Assembly: GCF_000002995.4 (NCBI RefSeq)
Contig: NW_025062477.1
Coordinates: 12,940,696 to 13,004,695 of the forward strand
From: Brugia malayi
Lineage: Eukaryota > Nematoda > Chromadorea > Rhabditida > Onchocercidae
Length of the DNA: 64,000 bases
Reading direction: 5' to 3'
Below, piece after piece: positions 17,505 to 30,353 of this stretch. Position 1 is the stretch's first letter. Every line of letters begins with the position of its first letter. The position numbers were made by a program, and so were the translations under genes. Under the pieces are notes generated by a model. It did not search any database. It was not told the origin of the DNA and worked only from the letters and a program-made list of their open reading frames with translations.

Positions 17505-18628
17505 CATGAGAAATCTCCTATTATAATGGTTAATGAACTCATACGGTAGTATTGGATTGACGAGACATTTTCACATCTTGAATTATTGAATTATTTCACA
17601 AAGTCTGACCTCGTTTTCACTTAAAATCTAATCGATTTTGTAAATAGTCCATTCCAGGTAACAGTGCTTTCTGCTTTCATCTCCAAAAGTGACCTACCTA
17701 AAAATTTTTTCTTTTTTTTCATTTTCTTAGGGTAAGTGTAAAGTGAGCGTCCAGACAGTTTCAGCAAGTTGTATCGAATGCGATCAATTTTCAGTTCGTG
17801 GAAAAGATTCTGTATGATCGAAATAATGAAATTTGAATTATTGGGAATATTATTTCGAGATAGTTAGGGAGGTCCCTTTTTCGTCTTGTTTGATTTTGAA
17901 GATGTATCTCTTCGGTTTCTGTGAAGAGATGATCTTTAATGAAATATATTGATAGCATTTCGCTGTTACGTTCCTTTCAGATGTTGCTTTAGAAATGTAT
18001 AACTCAATTAACTTGTAAATTATTCTTGTAAATTCCATGCTATTTAAGCTGAACCTAGTAAAATATTTTGCTCTTGATCTGAGTTTTATACGAAATAGTA
18101 AAATATTCCCTTAACTCAGCCTTAAATCACTATCGTATATTAAGAATCCAATCGAATTACGAGGAAAAGACTGAGATAGTTATTAAAATGTCGGTGCACG
18201 TCAATTTGTTTACATGGGGCTAAAGTCGTTATATTAGAGGACCGGAGATGATTAGCTTACGTTAAGGAATTTGATATGGAGATTCTGATTGTATTTTCGA
18301 TTGAAATGACCGTCAGTCTAAAAATTCTGGTAATGCGCTTAATTTTTTCTTAAAATTAACTGCAGTTTGCTACTTTTGAAACTTTGAAGCTTCTCTGTAT
18401 TCCGTAGAATTTTACAGTATGTTCACTAATTCATTCATCCGTCAAAGTTTATGCTTCCAAAACTAGCGTGTTGGCAGTCTGTGTCAGCCTTTTTTTTTTA
18501 AAGAAATTTAAAATGTAAAATAGACTAGTCATTTTACAATATCTTTATTTCGGAATTCATAATGGGAGAATGTATATAACATAATTTCTATAATCACTGT
18601 TGTTTGCTGTTCAAATCCGAAGTATTGA
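17505..18628. other. intergenic, 3' ends of CHMP1 and coiled-coil gene
   Basis: Convergent spacer holding the presumed 3'UTRs. No exon, structured RNA or repeat was supported. A minus-strand open frame at 17850-18038 has no family resemblance. Confidence 0.5.
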
Positions 18629-21237
18629 TTATTCTGTGATCTGTAAGAATGAAGAAATACGAAGTAGCGGCAAATTTAGCTCTACTTCATAAAATTTACC
18701 ACTGTAATAAATTACCTGTTGATGATGCTGTTTTGTCATTGCTGTCATTGCTAGCATGACTTCTTCTTGTTGTATTGAGATATTCAACATTCTCAAATAG
18801 AGAGCAATTGAACAAGGGAAAACTAAAAAAGGAAAATAATTTTTTAATTCAATTAAATTGATTACCATAATTTTTTGTTGAATATTATTACATATTGTTA
18901 ATAACTTTCTTGCTTCATCTATTAAATTATTTTGATCAACATAATTGCCATCAGCAATACACGGTAATCGTTGAACATTTTGCACCGAGTTAGAAATTAG
19001 TTGTAATATTTCCATAAACTAAAATTATGAAATTTTTTTTTTTGTAACAAAAGAAATGAATATTATAATATAAATTGTTTCCCAACTTTCAGCACATTGG
19101 ATAATGATAGTAATATTACTATTTTAATTATTAATTATTCCAACAAATTTCTTTATCTATTGCTAACTTCTAATTAAATCAGTTTTCCAATCCCTGTACA
19201 TTTCTTGATTTAATCATTTCTCGAGTTTTAAGTCCAAATTGTTCAATCGTAAAAAGATTAATTAATAATTTCTAGTTACGTAAATATATCTAATTTTATC
19301 GATTTGGGTTTATAACAGAGATTTCTTTTTTTCAGTTTTCTAATGTACAGTTTCTTTCCATACAGGAGAAACATTGACCTTGTTATCATCAACCGATATT
19401 TCTGATGCAAATACGGATGGTACCTATAATTTGCTTTATCAATACATCAACATTATCAAAAAATAAACTCCATAAGTAGCCAACACAATAAAAATTTGTT
19501 CAACATTAAATTATTAACTTTTGGTAAATTACATTCCTTTTTTATAAGTTTCATTTCTAATTAAAATCGAAGCGAAAAGAATTGACAAATAAAAGTAGTA
19601 TTTTCATTTTACGTATTTTAAACTTTTTTACCGGCGATAAAGTAATACCATATGCAATAGAAAGGTTATAATTATTGGCAACAATATTGTCAATTTGAGT
19701 AAGATTCTTTTTCGTTTTATGAAGCTACAAATATTTTAAGTGAAGAAGATTGGATAGTCTTAGCTGTGTTGTTAAAATTAATTTTGAAGTCATATTGTAA
19801 TTTAACAGTGAATGATACTACAGCTTATCATAACGAAAAAAGGAAAGAATTTATTTTGTAAAATTTTTCTCAAAACTATTTTCTTTTGACGATGAATGCT
19901 ATCTTACGCAGATTAATTAAGTTATAATTAACCGTCTGTTCAATATTATCAAAATAAATTTCCGATAAATAAGATGTCGATGCTTCAATAAGTGATCGTC
20001 CAACACACTGGGTGAAAATTTTTCACAGTTTAAAAAATAAAAAGAGACAGTTTCACCTTTTTTAAAAATTTTTAAGAACTTTTAAAGTTAAAATGTTGCT
20101 GGAATGGAGAAAATTTAAGTTTTATTCGAGGATATTCAACATTTTTTCTAACTTTCAAGATCTTTTTGAAGTTTAAGCTAGCTCTTTAATTTGTGGAAAA
20201 ATTAAAAATTTGAAACATTCAATATCAAAAAAGAATTTTAAATCTTACTTGAAGAATAATTATATCCCACTCAAGTTTATTCAATTTCTGCCAAATTTCC
20301 ATTTCATCAAATGCTAATTCATTCATTCGATGTGATAAGTTATTAGTGTAATGCTGACACATGCTTTTCAAAAATTCAATTCGATTCTTATAATCTCTCT
20401 TGATTTTGCAAATTCTATTATACAACTGAATTTGAAGAAAAAATGAAATTCCTATTTGGAAAAATAATGTATTTCAGTTGTGATTTGAATTGTAAAAGTT
20501 TATTATTAATTTCGATTGCTTATGCCTACGTTTGCTAATTTCAATGGATTAAACCTCTGAATAAATTTTATTTTAAGTTGTATAGTGTTAATGACCAAAT
20601 TTTAATTGATCAAATTTTAATTAAATTTCTAATATAAATTTGTTAAAAAATCACATAATTCCATATACAATTGCTTGCTTACTTATGATTATCAGCATTA
20701 CCTAAGATTGCCCGGTATACACTTACAATTACTCTTGATAATGAGACTTTACACCAGCATATAATTGTAAATCGATAAACGATTACTTATATTACTTAAT
20801 TCTATTTTTTTAAATGAAATATTAAAATTGTACAAATGTTATAATATTTAAATGATTATAGTAAGAATAAATTATGATTACACACAATCATTTGCTTTGC
20901 ATATACATCAAAAATTGCATTATTTTCGTATACAATTAAAATTCTAAATGGCTGCTAATTTGAACACTTTAATTATTCTCATATATATCTATTCGATGGT
21001 TATTAAATACTTAAATTAAAAATTTCTGTCTAAACTATCACATTTACTAAAATTACATGATTGCCCAAATATTAAAAATAACAGCAAATATATTCAGAAT
21101 GGAAAGTAAATAAAATTTCTTCCTTCTACAATTAAACTAACTTTATTAAATTCTCGATTGATTTCACTGCTGAAATTTGAAAATTCAGCTTCGATCGCTA
21201 TATTCACTTCATTTTGACGTTCCAATGACTTACGTGC
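18629..21237 (-). CDS. unrecognised helical/coiled-coil protein, 5' end not found
   Basis: I do not recognise the family. Minus-strand exons 21237-21142, 20425-20249, 20007-19933, 19724-19632, 19423-19364, 19018-18716 and 18640-18629 are bounded by GT-AG sites and all join in phase 0, which is hard to explain by chance. Together they give about 271 residues, lacking the start. The first two exons read as charged amphipathic helix (ARKSLERQNEVNIAIEAEF; YKNRIEFLKSM; MEIWQKLNKLEWD), typical of coiled coils. The fifth is a short acidic linker; the sixth is helical with a glutamine-rich end. The last 75-nt intron (18641-18715) is optional because reading through is also in frame. A possible 43-nt intron near 18840 would end the protein early, so the C-terminus is uncertain. 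No ATG lies in frame before 21237 (a TAA intervenes), so at least one exon is upstream. Its 5' side faces ahr-1, which is transcribed divergently. Confidence 0.68.
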
Positions 21238-22869
21238 CTTAATGTTAATGATTAAAAGTTACTTGCGAGCCTTGGTACAAATCATTGGTTAAACAAATTT
21301 GATCAAAATTCAAGAGCATCAATTGCTCGAGAAGATGTCAAATTCTTGCTGACAGCTAAATTAATATTCCATTCGTTATTAATTCAGTTAACATTTCAGT
21401 TCGCTATCAATTTATATTTATTTGAAAAATAAAATCATATCAGTGCAAGCAAGATTATCTTAAAGTTTTAATTGCTTAGTAAATTACAATATATGTTTAA
21501 CGTTCTCTTTAGAATTTTTGGGAACTTCATTGTTGCCTAACTTAACGACAATTCTATTATAATGAATGATGAATCAAATTATAAATTTTTATTGAAATTT
21601 GTAATCAACAATCATTTATCCCAACAATCAAAAAAACTATCAAACAAAAAAGTGACAGAAATTTTTAGCTTTTATAAATTCCGCAGTTCTAAGGAACATT
21701 TTTATTCATATTTATTACTTTTTTAATAATTTCAATGGCATTCTTCAACAGAGCATTCATTTCCTTCATTTTGACTATCCTAAATGACAGCTTACTTAGA
21801 CATATTAATATAAAAACAATTTAAAAAAAAATTAAATGAAACAACAAATGTCTCTTTTACGAATTAAATTTAAGCACTGTGAACTGTATTACTATCAACA
21901 ATGAAATCAACCAACTAATTTAAAGAGAAAAGCAACAAAAAAAGAAAATATTTCAATTCTTAGCATCAATTTGTCAATTAGTTTGTCCGTGGTTTATTGT
22001 AATTTTAGGAAGTTTATTCACAATTGATTTTTGATATGCAATTCTATTACAATAAGATTTTTATGACAAAATTGATTTAAAACTGAATAAAATGAGTGAA
22101 ACAGTATTAATTAGTAGCAAATTTATTTGAGTTGTTTTTTTATTTAACATAGGATATAAGTGAACTACTATCATTTAAAAACAAATATAAATTAAGGTAT
22201 TATCAATAAAATGGGCATATTAAACAAAATATTACGAATGAATAATATTCAATAAATTATAAAAAAACTCCAAGAAATTCAAATGCAACAATGTTTTTTT
22301 TTTTTTTTTTTTTTTCTAATAGCTATTTAAAATGTTTTTAAATTAGCACTAGAAATGATTTCTTTGCTTATATTTTCCAAACTTTTATATCCTTAAATAT
22401 GCAAATTTCTTTTGAATTCATTCTAGATTTATGCATTTTAAAACCATTTAGACAAAAGAATGTGAATGATAAGACATCACATTACAGTGATAAAAAATCA
22501 ATTGATAGTTTCACAAAAACAGAAAAAAAGATTAAAGCTGTTCATTGAAACGCTTGTTGTTCTCGTTGGCAAAAGTTTTTGCTCATATCTTATACCATTA
22601 CCATTACCATAATTTTTTCTTGTTTCCTCTTTCATACTATATTGTCTCTTTCTTAATTTTACAAAATACTTAATAAAAAAATGATAAGCAATTTTAAGTA
22701 CCATTTGTTATGATATGAAAAGTAATAACAATAGTAATGATAAATAGCAATAATAATATGTTAACTAATACAGTTGATAGTTTTCTTTCTTCAATTTATC
22801 AATTTGGTAGAATAAAAAATAATTAAATATTATTGATTTACCAGAATAAGTTAGTTTCATGATGATGAA

Positions 22870-23220
22870 TTGTTAACAAACATGCGCCACAATTTCAACC
22901 TTTTTGTTCAGTAGGTGAAGTAATACGGTAAGCGATGTCTCTCCGCCCTTTCTTCTGAGGTGATTGACAATGAATAATGAATGTCCTTGAGAAACGAATT
23001 GTGGTACCACCCGCCCTCAGTTGCTTTCTGTGTATGATTTAAGTATCATCGGCGCAATAGTCCTTTTTCCTCCTCCTTCAATCGTCCATTTTAGCCACGC
23101 CCGATAGAATGCAATATTAGCCACTTAAGGCAATCGTATCAAATGGTTTGCGTGCTGCAAGAAATTCTCTAAAAATTTTCCTCTTAGCATCCTAAAAATG
23201 ACACGGTGACGTCAATAAAA
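22870..23220. promoter_or_regulatory. GC-richer promoter-like island upstream of ahr-1
   Basis: In DNA otherwise mostly A and T, this segment has CCGCCC, a GCCACGCCC KLF/SP-like box, a CRE palindrome TGACGTCA at 23207-23214 and a TTGCGTG word at 23148-23154 matching the xenobiotic response element core TNGCGTG. A second TTGCGTG lies at 23720-23726. It sits 1.4-1.7 kb before the ahr-1 start codon, between divergent genes. The function is inferred from composition and motifs. Confidence 0.4.
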
Positions 23221-24542
23221 TTGTTTAATTTTATATCAGACTTTTTTCTTATTCACCCAAAAAGTGAAAAAAAAAAAAAAAAGAATAAAAGAAAAAGAAG
23301 TTAGTGTAGAGAGTAATAAGAAACAAAAATTAGTACCACTGTCAACTAGTTAATTAAAGCAATATTATCACAACAATAGTTAGCAATAAAACAAAATAAT
23401 AAGATTAAGAGAAAGAATAGGTGGAACAATATTAAACATTTTTATCCTGAAACAATTATATCAGCAAATTTTCGTCTAATAAAGTAAGTTTATCTCATCA
23501 TTCCGTTTTTATTTCCTTTTTATCATTTTAACTTTCACTTGGATTTATTATTATTTGGGCAATTAAATATCAACGATTTCTTGAATGAAGTGATAGATAT
23601 GAAATATTTCAATAATAGCTTTTTTTAGAATGATAGCTTTATTTGCATGTGACACGCGACTGACATTCAACCATATTTATTATCTACAGTTCTTTTTTCT
23701 TCTTTGGCATGCAAATAATTTGCGTGTCCATATTATATTGGTAGTAAGAATAATAATGATAGTGAGAGTGATAATGATAATGATAATGATAGTAATAGTG
23801 GTAATGTTTAGTAACAAATAATAACACACAATTTTGTATTACGTTTTCACAGTAATTATTGAATATAAAAAACATTTATTATCATTTTAAATTGATCAGA
23901 ATTACTGCGATCGCTTTGCTTGCAAATTAAGAAGTAGAACATAGCAATGATTTATTAACAGTAATAACGATAATATTTAAGAGGAATAATATAATTTATT
24001 TTGAAAATAAAATTAAAATTCAAAGATATCCATGAGGATTTATTAAGCTCAAAAATTAATTAGTAAAGACATTGCAAACGATTAGTATGAATAGTTAATC
24101 ATAAATAAGAGAAAAGAAACGAATGAATAAAAAGTTGAAATTATTTTATTAACTAGAAAAACTTGAATTGATTAACAAAATGAAGTATTCTGTGGAAAAA
24201 AATGCTGCAAAATACCTAATTGATTTCTAACTTATTAAAATCATTGGAATTATTACTTATCTACTTACTCTGTTTTCAATTTTGGATTAATCATAGACAA
24301 TCACTTTTTGTTCATTCCATTTGAACTAAATAAGTGTTTTGGTGTAAGTGGATCCACAGTAAATAAAGTTTTTACTTGATGAAATCAAATTTTTTGATTT
24401 ATTCCGAAGAAAATTCCACATTAGTTTATTCATGCAATTATTAATAATCGTTGATGGTATTTGAAAGTATTTAAATTTATTGCATTTCTATTTCATTCAT
24501 TATGTCTTTTTATCAAGATTAATTCAAATTGAAATTCGATAT

Positions 24543-24550
24543 ATTTTTAG
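24543..24550 (+). other. probable trans-splice or 5'UTR splice acceptor of ahr-1
   Basis: ATTTTTAG, a good nematode acceptor, ends 30 nt before the ahr-1 start codon. No cis donor was identified for it, so spliced-leader addition is a reasonable inference. Confidence 0.45.
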
Positions 24551-24567
24551 ATTTTGAACTGTTAATA

Positions 24568-24594
24568 ATGATCAGCAAATATGTATGCCAATAA
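24568..24594 (+). CDS. possible upstream ORF overlapping the ahr-1 start
   Basis: If the mRNA begins at the acceptor ending at 24550, its first AUG is at 24568. It opens an eight-codon frame ending in TAA at 24592-24594, in a different frame from ahr-1 and overlapping the ahr-1 ATG at 24581. The nearest in-frame stop before the ahr-1 ATG is TGA at 24569-24571, so the longer protein cannot start earlier in this exon. Such an overlapping upstream ORF usually lowers translation of the main frame; that role is inferred. Confidence 0.4.
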   Translation: MISKYVCQ

Positions 24595-27500
24595 ACGACG
24601 ACAACGAAATTTTAAACGGTTTGCAGCATTGAATTTTTAATTTTTTCTATTTTTATTTTTTAATTATCATTAGGAAATGATAAACAATACGTAGCATTTT
24701 ATTTAAATATGAAGCAAAACTGTGTCTTTTTATCTATTATTGATAACACTTATTCCAACCTATAATGCATTTACACGTAATATCTGTTGCAATCGTATAA
24801 AAAGTAGTTACTTTCTTTTTAACAATAATAAATTTCAACTCCAAACACTTGCTATAGGTCTGTAAGCATATGACAATAAATACTGTAGCTACCAAACACA
24901 ATGAGTAATAACAAATACTGTAACTAGTAAATACGGTAGTTGATAACTATACCGTAGCTAGTAGCCATTAGTTTATGAAAATAATATTATGCAATTTTAC
25001 CAATCAAATAACGAATTGACAAAAAGTTAAGCAAGAAAAAATGGGAAGGAATGAGTGCAATGAAAAATATGGGTAGAAATATTAAGCTTAGATGGTATGA
25101 TGATTACGAATGGTATATGATAAGTTGTAGATCAGTTGAGAAGAAAGATAAGTAGAACAGTTTTATGATTCAGAGTTGATTATTTAAGAAATGTGACAGC
25201 AAAATCATTTTTTATCTTAATAAATAAAACTATGGAATGATATATATATATATATCCAACGAAATATATTACTAGATTTATATCGAATATTTTGTTGTCA
25301 TTGCTATTGTTTCATTTATGATAATTAAAATGATTTGAAATTAAAAATGAAATCAAAGATGGCATTAGTGATCAAATATAGTAAATGATTATTGAGTGGA
25401 TATTATTGGGGTGATGGTTAACCGAAGCTCTGAGAAAAAGCGCAAGAGAGTACGTATGACAAAATGATGATGATATGGCGTGCTCAAAATGCAAGAGGAG
25501 GTTGGAAAGAGACAGAATTTTTGAACATCACGAAATATTGCCTGACTGAAAAATCTCGAAACGCTCAAGGCAACATTAGTAATTGTAATGGTAGGTTGTT
25601 GTAGCAGTAATATTTCTTGTTGTAGCAATGTGCTATTACCAACAATAAAACAACAACATATTTATTAGTTGTTACTGCAATGGATATCATTGCAGTAATT
25701 GTTTTTTTTTTTTCTAGTTACTAGTAATAAGTGTTAATAAGTTGTAATTAGTATTAGTATAGTATTAAGTTTTGACGTTGATACAATCCTTACCACTAGT
25801 ATTGAAGTTTTACACAATTTATGATTGTAGAAGAAATTATTTGACATATATTTTCATATTTTTTATTCTTAATAATGACAATTCAGAAATATTTCATTAT
25901 TATGTGTTCATTTTTAAATTCTTTCACTATAATTAATCAACAAGTTTACACTGAAATTATAATTTTATTCTTTGCACAATTTACATAATACTGTTTTAAA
26001 TTACGATTATTGTTTAAATACACCATATATTTGATAAAAATTAATGCAGTATTCAATTTTTGCATAAATTTGAAATTTTTGCTTTCTTAAAAACAAAAAT
26101 TTAGCACTTTTGTTTCGAAAGCTTTATTGCAATAGATTTAATTGGTCTGAGGAACTTCAAATTCTTAAAAAAAAAAAAAACTCACTAAAATCTAATTCTA
26201 AAGTCAAACTTCAATAGATTAAAATTTTTCGATCTTTTGAATTAATTTCTTCATTAATCACAACTGATAGCTATTACTAGTCGTAAAAAATTCTATTTTC
26301 AGTAGTAAATTTTTGCAATATGGAAGTTTCTCCTTAAAACAAGCTTAATTAAAATTTGTAAATAATAGATACTAAGCAAATCATTTATCAGTAACATTTT
26401 ATTCATACAGGTAGTGCATTTTTTAAAGCTGGTTTCACATCTTTATGTCACTTAATTCATTTTGTTTTACTGAAATAGAAACATTTTATTTCATTTTATT
26501 TCAAACAAAATTCCCATATATTATCTAAGGATTAAAAATTAATTTTTATTTAATGAGTACAGAAAAATTTGCTGCATAAGTGATTAGAAAAAAGTGATTA
26601 AATATTTTAAAATCTAAAGAAATTTACTGATGAATTTATAATTATTATTACAAAAAATCTAATAAATTAAAAAAAAAAAAAACTTAAATTGCATCAGTGT
26701 TGAATTCGCATTTTCATTTTTTATGGTTAAATAAAAATTTTTAATCCACATAAATTAAATAATAATAAATAAATAAATGATAATAATAACAATAATCATA
26801 ATAACAGCAATAATAATGATAATAATAATAATAATGCACTAAATACATGAAAAAATAAAGATAATAATGAAAATATTGCCAATAAATTAATTATGATATT
26901 TCATTTGTGATATTGATATTATATAGTTTAAAATATTTCGATTTATTAAATAATTTCACGAAAGATTTTTATTATTTCACATATAATATGCAAAGATTGA
27001 TGAAAGAAATTATAATAATTGCAACAATAATTACTTTCTCATTCAAGCAAACTAATTATCCAAAAGATTTTCTGCTGTAACTATAGAAGAAAGCTCTTTT
27101 AGAATGGTTCTATCATTTTGGTAGCATAATTTTCGGATACTTTCTAAAAAGAAAAAAGAAATTTTTTGTTCTTTCAGAAAAGAAACAAAAGAATCTCACA
27201 TAATTGTTTACCGTCTGTTAGCTATTAGTACTTCAAATCTATAAAAATAGCAATAATCTATATAGTGATTGTTATTTTTTGCAAATTAATTTGTTAAAAT
27301 CATTTAATACTTTCAGAAATGATTTCAAAAAAAGGAAATTACTTCGAAAGATAGAAAATAATTATTAAAACAAAAATTCATCCTGTCTTTTATTATTAAA
27401 ATACTTTAAAAATTCTCAATCCAAAAAAATATTACATTCCTAAAATGTTTGCGATTCATAATTTTTATGAAAACATTAATTTTAATCTATTCGCCCCAAT

Positions 27501-30292
27501 TACTATTTTAGTTAATATCGAAATTGACTATTTCACTAATTTTTTAAGCAGTACTGCTATATGCTTTTTTTCCTTTTTCTATTAGTAATCAAAAATCAAT
27601 TGCTTAGCTAAAAAAAGTGTTTTTTTTTTTCTAAAAATATAAATTTAAATTGCTTGAAGTAAGATTACTGGAGAGAAATTTTTTCTTCTTCCTCTCTGTC
27701 ATGAATTTATTTTACTTCTCTTATTTCTCATCATTTCAATTTCTTAACATAGTTAAAATATGTAAAAGAATGGATTTAATTAACTGACGACAATTAAAAC
27801 AGAAAAAAAAAATATAAAAAGTCTGAAATTTAATTAATTTTATTACAAATTTTACTCATCTTATGCGGTCTTATGCAAGGACAATTTCAACTTACTGTAA
27901 TTTATTTTATTATTATTTATTTTCATTCTTTTTGATAATTTCTTACGCTCTTTCTTAAGTCTGCAAAAAGAATGAATGGTAATATGTAAATTAATAAATA
28001 ATCGATTCAGAGATTAATTTTTAATTAATTAATTTCAATTAATTAAAGAAAATTAACTTCATATCCGGAAAATATTTGTACAAATTTTCCGGAAATTCAT
28101 TACCATTTATGGCGTACTGATTTCAATTTCCCATTCAATTTACGGTTAACACGCTATACTGCATGCATTTTATTACTGCATTTCATGCTTAATTTTCAGC
28201 ATAAAAGAACGGATGAGAAAATGAAATGGGAATGAATGAGAGTTAAATAGTGGAAAAGAAAACGATATATTAATTAATAATTAATTAACTCAATGCTTGC
28301 CATCATCATTTGTACATTTTATTTTATTCATCATTAAAATGCTTCTTCCCTGCTTTTACAATGAAAAGCAGCTGTTGAAAATGTTAGCTACCGTATGCCA
28401 AGATAAGTCATCAAATGCCATGAAATAGTAATGATTTTGATGATGAAGACGAGTAAGACATATTTCATGATGATAAAATGTAAATTTAAAAAAAAAAAAA
28501 AAAAATGTTAGGGAACGAATCAAATATTCTATCATAAAATTTGCTACCAACAAAGTCATTTCATTTCATTTAACGAATTTTCAAAAAAAACTACTTTTGA
28601 AAATTCGTTAAATTTTTAATTTATCAAAATTAAAATAAAAAAAGAAAAAAACAAAGTTTGTCAACAAAAAAACGAAAAAGCAAACATTTATATGCAAAAA
28701 AAAAAAAAAAAACATTTTATAAAATTGTGTGCAAATTTTGAATATTAAAAAATTCAAATTTACAAGAACAATTATTTATATTTTAGTATACGTGAAGGAA
28801 TAAAACCTGGACTTGCTACTAATCCAAGCAAACGACATCGAGAAAGACTGAATAGTGAATTGGAAATTGTTGCTGCATTATTACCGTACGAGCAAAATGT
28901 TATTTCAAGGTTAATTTAAGAATTTTAAATTTTATTTGCTGTCAGTAAAATTGTCAAAAAAATATTAAAATTATAAGAAAAAGAAGAGACAATTTTGTTT
29001 TAAAAAGATGACGCATAATTAATATTTTGTATCTAACTTATTGCTGTAGTTATTGATCGATTCACAGATGACAAAATTGGGAAATAAGTATTTCTTGATT
29101 ATTCTGTTCTTCATTTTAAATAATAACATAAAAAAAAAGTATTACTCGAAACAAAATGTATAAAAAATTTTATTTTTTATTTGCTGTTAAGAAAATCATT
29201 AAAACTTTTATTATTGTTATTATCATTATTAACAAAGCTTATGCTTCATGTATGAATTAAAAATGTGATAAGAAGTAAATCAGCTAATATTTCAGGTTAG
29301 ACAAACTTAGTGTATTACGATTAGCTGTGAGTTACCTGCAAATTAAAACACATTTTCAAGGTTAGTATGTTTTATTTCATATTTACCATCCAATCCTTCA
29401 AACATAAATAGTAATTTTTAAGAGACGTAAAAATGTAACGTGATAACCGCTGCATCAATGTGATGATACAAAAGTAAAGAATAAGTCATTTGAAATCTTA
29501 GCACAAAAAGGAAATTACTTCTTGCAGTGACGTAATTGATGACAACGTATGTTTGTGAGTTCTATTGCTCCTTCTTTTTATTTTGCTTAATTAAGTAAGT
29601 AAATACAGGAAAAAAAGTGTCAGTTAATTACTCAATTTCTTCCTTTTCTGTGTTTGCTTCATTACTTTCACTACGAAAACATAATAATACGTAATAATAG
29701 TAAGTGTAAATGATGCAATTATGTAAATGTAATATAAAACCATTGTTTACTTATTTTCGGTAGTCTTTTTTGTCAATTAAGTATATATACATATATATAA
29801 TTCGTTATGTATGTGAGAACTAATTATATGAAAGAAGTCATCACAATGATAAGATAAAAGAAGTGATAATCATTTGCTATTAATTGCAACTTTAACTTAT
29901 AAAATGATAAAATAATGATTGTTTATATTTTGAAAAATGATGTAATGATTTTATAAAATGAGCACATTTTGTTTGTTTATATTTTAGTTAATTTAAGATT
30001 TCTGCTTTAATTATTCAATTCTTTTTTAATCATTGTTGCTTTTTTTAATTTTTTAATTTGATCATCATTTTTTATATCTTATCATAATGATTTCTTCCAT
30101 AAATTTTACTGTGACCTTTAGTAAAACTAAATTTCTTCCATTTAAATTTATAAATGAGAATGTGTGTATATGTTTACAATTAAAACGTACAACTGTTTTT
30201 AGTAATTACAATATAATTTCAAAAACGTAGGCGAAACTTTTGTTTAATGTTCTATAAAGAAAAAAACTCGACACTTATCTACATTATTTATT

Positions 30293-30353
<61 letters not shown>

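Larger units (their letters stand above)
21238..24580. other. divergent intergenic region before ahr-1
   Basis: Should contain the missing first exon or exons and the promoter of the minus-strand coiled-coil gene, plus the ahr-1 promoter. The subregion 22870-23220 is clearly richer in GC than its flanks and carries CCGCCC and GCCACGCCC words and a CRE; it is the best promoter candidate. A 20-nt T-run lies near 22295. A GATAAT-like simple repeat at 23745-23800 makes small open frames on both strands, not called as genes. Confidence 0.5.

Noticed and set aside
22498..22704. 68-codon minus-strand frame as the missing first exon of the coiled-coil gene
   Set aside because: No donor in phase 0 was found in a credible place and the composition does not match the downstream exons.
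23684..23875. His/Tyr-rich minus-strand frame near 23.8 kb
   Set aside because: Arises from a GATAAT-type simple repeat.
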